From CAZALT01 sp964485515 (GTDB lineage Bacteria; Actinomycetota; Acidimicrobiia; Acidimicrobiales; Acidimicrobilacustridaceae): a stretch of 16,442 bases of DNA. Made by a program: the position numbers and the translations under genes. The notes under the pieces were generated by a model that worked only from the letters and a program-made list of their open reading frames with translations, was not told the DNA's origin and searched no databases. This document shows positions 14,404 to 16,442 of this stretch, in pieces. The first letter of the stretch is position 1. Every line of letters begins with the position of its first letter. The DNA lies in the NCBI GenBank assembly GCA_964485515.1, contig CAZALT010000074.1, positions 1-16,442 on the forward strand, written 5' to 3'.

Positions 14404-16442
14404 CTATTCGGCCAGCGCTTCGGGGAGCGGCTGGGCGTGCACCAGCGCCAGACGCTTGGTGGCCCGGGTGAGCGCCACGTAGAGCGCCCGGAGGCCCTGC
14501 GCCTGCTCGTCGACGACGGCCGCGGGCTCCACAACCACGGTGGCATCGAGCTCGAGGCCCTTCACCAAGCTGACCGGCACGACCGTGACCCGCTGGTCGA
14601 GGCCGTGGCGCGTGGCCCGGCCGTGGTCGATCCCGGCGTCGGCGAGCGCCTGCGACACCACCTCGACGAGCGTGGCCGGGCAGATGACCCCCACCGAACC
14701 GGGATCGACCGCGTCGATCTCGGTGCGCACGGCCTCCACCACGACATCTTCGAGGCGTTCGCCCGCACGCACACCGAGCAGTCGGGGCACGCTGCCCACG
14801 TCGCGCACAGACCTGGGCGGCTTCAGCTCGGGCGCAGCGACGCGCAGCACCCGCGCCGCGAGCGCCATGTTGGGCGCCGGGAGGCGATAGCCGATGGTGA
14901 GCTCGGCGCGCCGCGCCGGACGCTTGGCGGGCAGGTGCTCGAGCACCTCGTCCCAGTTCCGATGCGCCCACGCGCCCGTGGCCTGGGCGATGTCACCGAC
15001 GATGGTCATCGACCCGTTGAGCGACCGACGTTCGAGCATGCGGAGCTGCATCGGGGACAGGTCCTGAGCCTCGTCGACCACGATGTGGCCATAGGTGCGG
15101 ATCTCCTCGTCGGGCATCGGTTCGCCCGGGACCTTCTTGCGGGGCTTCGGACCCAACACGCCACGCGCCTCGTCGAGCAGCGGGGCGTCGTCGTTGGTGA
15201 ACATGATCGGATCGGGCCGGTCCGGGTTCCGGCCTTCGCCGTACCGGGCCACCCACGGGCGATAGAGGCTGGCGATCTCGTCGTCGTCGAACCACCGGTG
15301 CGCCGCGCTGCGCAGCAGCGCCCGTGACCCGAGCAGGTCGTGGAGGAGATCGACGGGGGACAGCACCGGCCACATCCACTCCAGGGCGGCACGCACCGAC
15401 GGGTCGGCGCGGAGCCGCTCACGCACGTCTCGGGCCTCGAGGTCGCCTCGGCCGCTGCGGGCCAGGGCGGCGAACACCTCGGACACCACGAACTTCCGCG
15501 CTGCGTTGTGTCGGCGGTACCGCCGGCGGGCCTCGTCGACGATGCGTCGGCTGTCGGCCCGGGTGAGCCGCAGGTGCTGGAGCCCGTAGCCCACCACCAG
15601 GTCGTCGCGGATGGCCCGCTGGCGGTCGCGCACGGCGCGGCGCAGGACGTCCGCCATGCGCAGGTCGCCCTTGACCCGAGCGGTGAGGCCCCGGTCGTAG
15701 CCGATCATGCGGGCGTCGGGGACGAGATCGGCGAGCACCGCCAGCTCGACGCCGGCCTCGCCCAGCGACGGCAGGACCTGCTCGATGTAGCCGAGGAACA
15801 GCCGGTTCGGTCCGACCACCAGCACACCTTGTCCTTCGAGCGGGAACCGGTGCGTGTAGAGGAGGTAGGCCGCCCGGTGCAGCGCGACGACGGTCTTGCC
15901 CGTGCCTGGACCGCCCTGCACCACGAGGACGCCAGGCATCTCGGCCCGGATGATCTCGTCCTGCTCGCCCTGGATGGTGGCGACGATGTCGGACATCTGG
16001 CCGGTGCGGTTGGTCTCGAGCGCGGCGAGCAGGGCGCCGTGGCCGCGGACCTGCGAGCCAGAGTCGCCGTCGCGCCCGTCGAGGCCCAGGGCACGGGCCG
16101 CGTCGCCGAACAGCTCGTCTTCGATGCCGAGCAACGTGCGCCCGCGGGTGGCGAAGTGGCGTCGCCGCATGAGCCCCATGTCCTCGCGACCGGTGGCTCG
16201 GTAGAACGCCTCGGCCACCGGGGCGCGCCAATCGACGACGACCACGTTCTGGTGCTTGTCGGACACCGCGATGCGCCCGATGTAGAAGCGCTCGTCGGTG
16301 CCGTCGGCACCGACGGCGGCGGGGTCCGCATCGCCGTTGGCCGCGGGGTCCACATCGCCGTTGGCCGCCTGATCGCCGTTGGCCGCCTGATCGCCATTGG
16401 CTGGTTGATCGCCATCGGCTGGTTGGGTGTCGCGTTCGAGTC
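14404..16442 (-). CDS. helD: HelD-type RNA polymerase-recycling helicase (5'-truncated by window edge)
   Basis: 678 residues are visible and the frame is open to the right edge, so the true start lies outside; the internal GTG at 16353 should not be used. The sequence FYIGRIAVSDKHQNVVVVDWRAP followed by AEAFYRAT is characteristic of HelD. UvrD-like motifs follow: Walker A GGPGTGKT (about 176-183 of the visible part), DEAQDLSPMQL, GDIAQATGAW, IGYRLP, KGLELDATVVVEP and YVALTRATKRLALVHAQ. HelD proteins bind RNA polymerase, release it from DNA or stalled complexes using ATP, and in some actinobacteria (HelR) give rifamycin tolerance. The missing part should be the N-terminal coiled-coil arm. Just before the YIGRI strand lies a hexapeptide repeat array. 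A UvrD/PcrA repair helicase is excluded by the YIGRI/DWRAP block. Confidence 0.9.
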   Translation of the reverse strand, partial: LERDTQPADGDQPANGDQAANGDQAANGDVDPAANGDADPAAVGADGTDERFYIGRIAVSDKHQNVVVVDWRAPVAEAFYRATGREDMGLMRRRHFATRGRTLLGIEDELFGDAARALGLDGRDGDSGSQVRGHGALLAALETNRTGQMSDIVATIQGEQDEIIRAEMPGVLVVQGGPGTGKTVVALHRAAYLLYTHRFPLEGQGVLVVGPNRLFLGYIEQVLPSLGEAGVELAVLADLVPDARMIGYDRGLTARVKGDLRMADVLRRAVRDRQRAIRDDLVVGYGLQHLRLTRADSRRIVDEARRRYRRHNAARKFVVSEVFAALARSGRGDLEARDVRERLRADPSVRAALEWMWPVLSPVDLLHDLLGSRALLRSAAHRWFDDDEIASLYRPWVARYGEGRNPDRPDPIMFTNDDAPLLDEARGVLGPKPRKKVPGEPMPDEEIRTYGHIVVDEAQDLSPMQLRMLERRSLNGSMTIVGDIAQATGAWAHRNWDEVLEHLPAKRPARRAELTIGYRLPAPNMALAARVLRVAAPELKPPRSVRDVGSVPRLLGVRAGERLEDVVVEAVRTEIDAVDPGSVGVICPATLVEVVSQALADAGIDHGRATRHGLDQRVTVVPVSLVKGLELDATVVVEPAAVVDEQAQGLRALYVALTRATKRLALVHAQPLPEALAE
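16354..16425 (-). repeat. 18-bp minisatellite in helD encoding Q-[PA]-A-[ND]-G-D
   Basis: Four consecutive 18-bp units at 16408-16425, 16390-16407, 16372-16389 and 16354-16371 (in reading order) encode QPADGD, QPANGD, QAANGD and QAANGD. A related VDPAANGD-ADPAA follows (to about 16315). The last two units are identical at the DNA level. The repeats form an acidic, flexible linker directly before the conserved HelD strand and keep the reading frame. Confidence 0.92.

Noticed and set aside
1..16442. Mobile element, prophage, CRISPR, toxin-antitoxin or defence system
   Set aside because: No transposase, integrase, direct-repeat/spacer array, paired small toxin-antitoxin genes or defence-type domains were found; the two helicases belong to housekeeping families (Lhr and HelD).

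Overview
The window is GC-rich DNA (by eye around 70%) with almost no non-coding space. GTG and TTG starts are common. The gene set points to an actinobacterium: a long-form Lhr helicase, a HelD-type helicase, an F420-type flavin/deazaflavin-fold reductase resembling mycobacterial Rv2074, a DtxR regulator, and a small protein with an HBHA-like lysine-rich tail. A lineage near the Acidimicrobiia is my inference; no rRNA or marker gene proves it. I see no phage, insertion sequence, CRISPR array, tRNA or rRNA.

Layout. On the minus strand at the left edge are the first 37 codons of a uroporphyrinogen-III C-methyltransferase (cobA), translationally coupled to a class I DNA photolyase just upstream of it. 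A short divergent region separates the photolyase from a two-TM potassium-channel-like protein with two RCK modules (plus strand). This channel converges on a degenerate Glu/Leu/Phe/Val-dehydrogenase-like protein (minus) across a 61-bp gap made of tandem repeats. That gene is divergent from an L-2-hydroxyglutarate oxidase (lhgO, plus). Next on the plus strand come a 110-aa phasin/HBHA-like protein with a striking palindromic promoter, a strong terminator, a 1-Cys peroxiredoxin, a stem-loop, a MacB/LolD-type ABC ATPase without a permease, and an F420-dependent biliverdin-reductase-like protein. Converging on these from the minus strand are a ketosteroid-isomerase-like protein and a 1581-aa Lhr helicase. 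Divergent from lhr is a DtxR/MntR-type metalloregulator (plus), which converges on a HelD helicase that runs off the right edge.

How the genes may work together. Several serve stress and nucleic-acid maintenance: photolyase, peroxiredoxin, Lhr, HelD and the metalloregulator. The divergent dehydrogenase-like/lhgO pair both relate by family to 2-oxoglutarate, but the dehydrogenase-like protein appears to have lost the canonical catalytic lysine. Three genes (photolyase, phasin-like, dtxR-like) have a -10-like hexamer placed so that transcription would begin at the start codon, suggesting leaderless mRNAs. Short tandem repeats occur at three places, two of them inside helicase genes.

I did not find a clear multi-gene novel system. 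The best candidates for something undescribed are the palindrome-controlled phasin-like gene, the degenerate dehydrogenase-like protein beside lhgO, the unusual metal site of the DtxR-like regulator, and the hexapeptide-repeat insertion in HelD.
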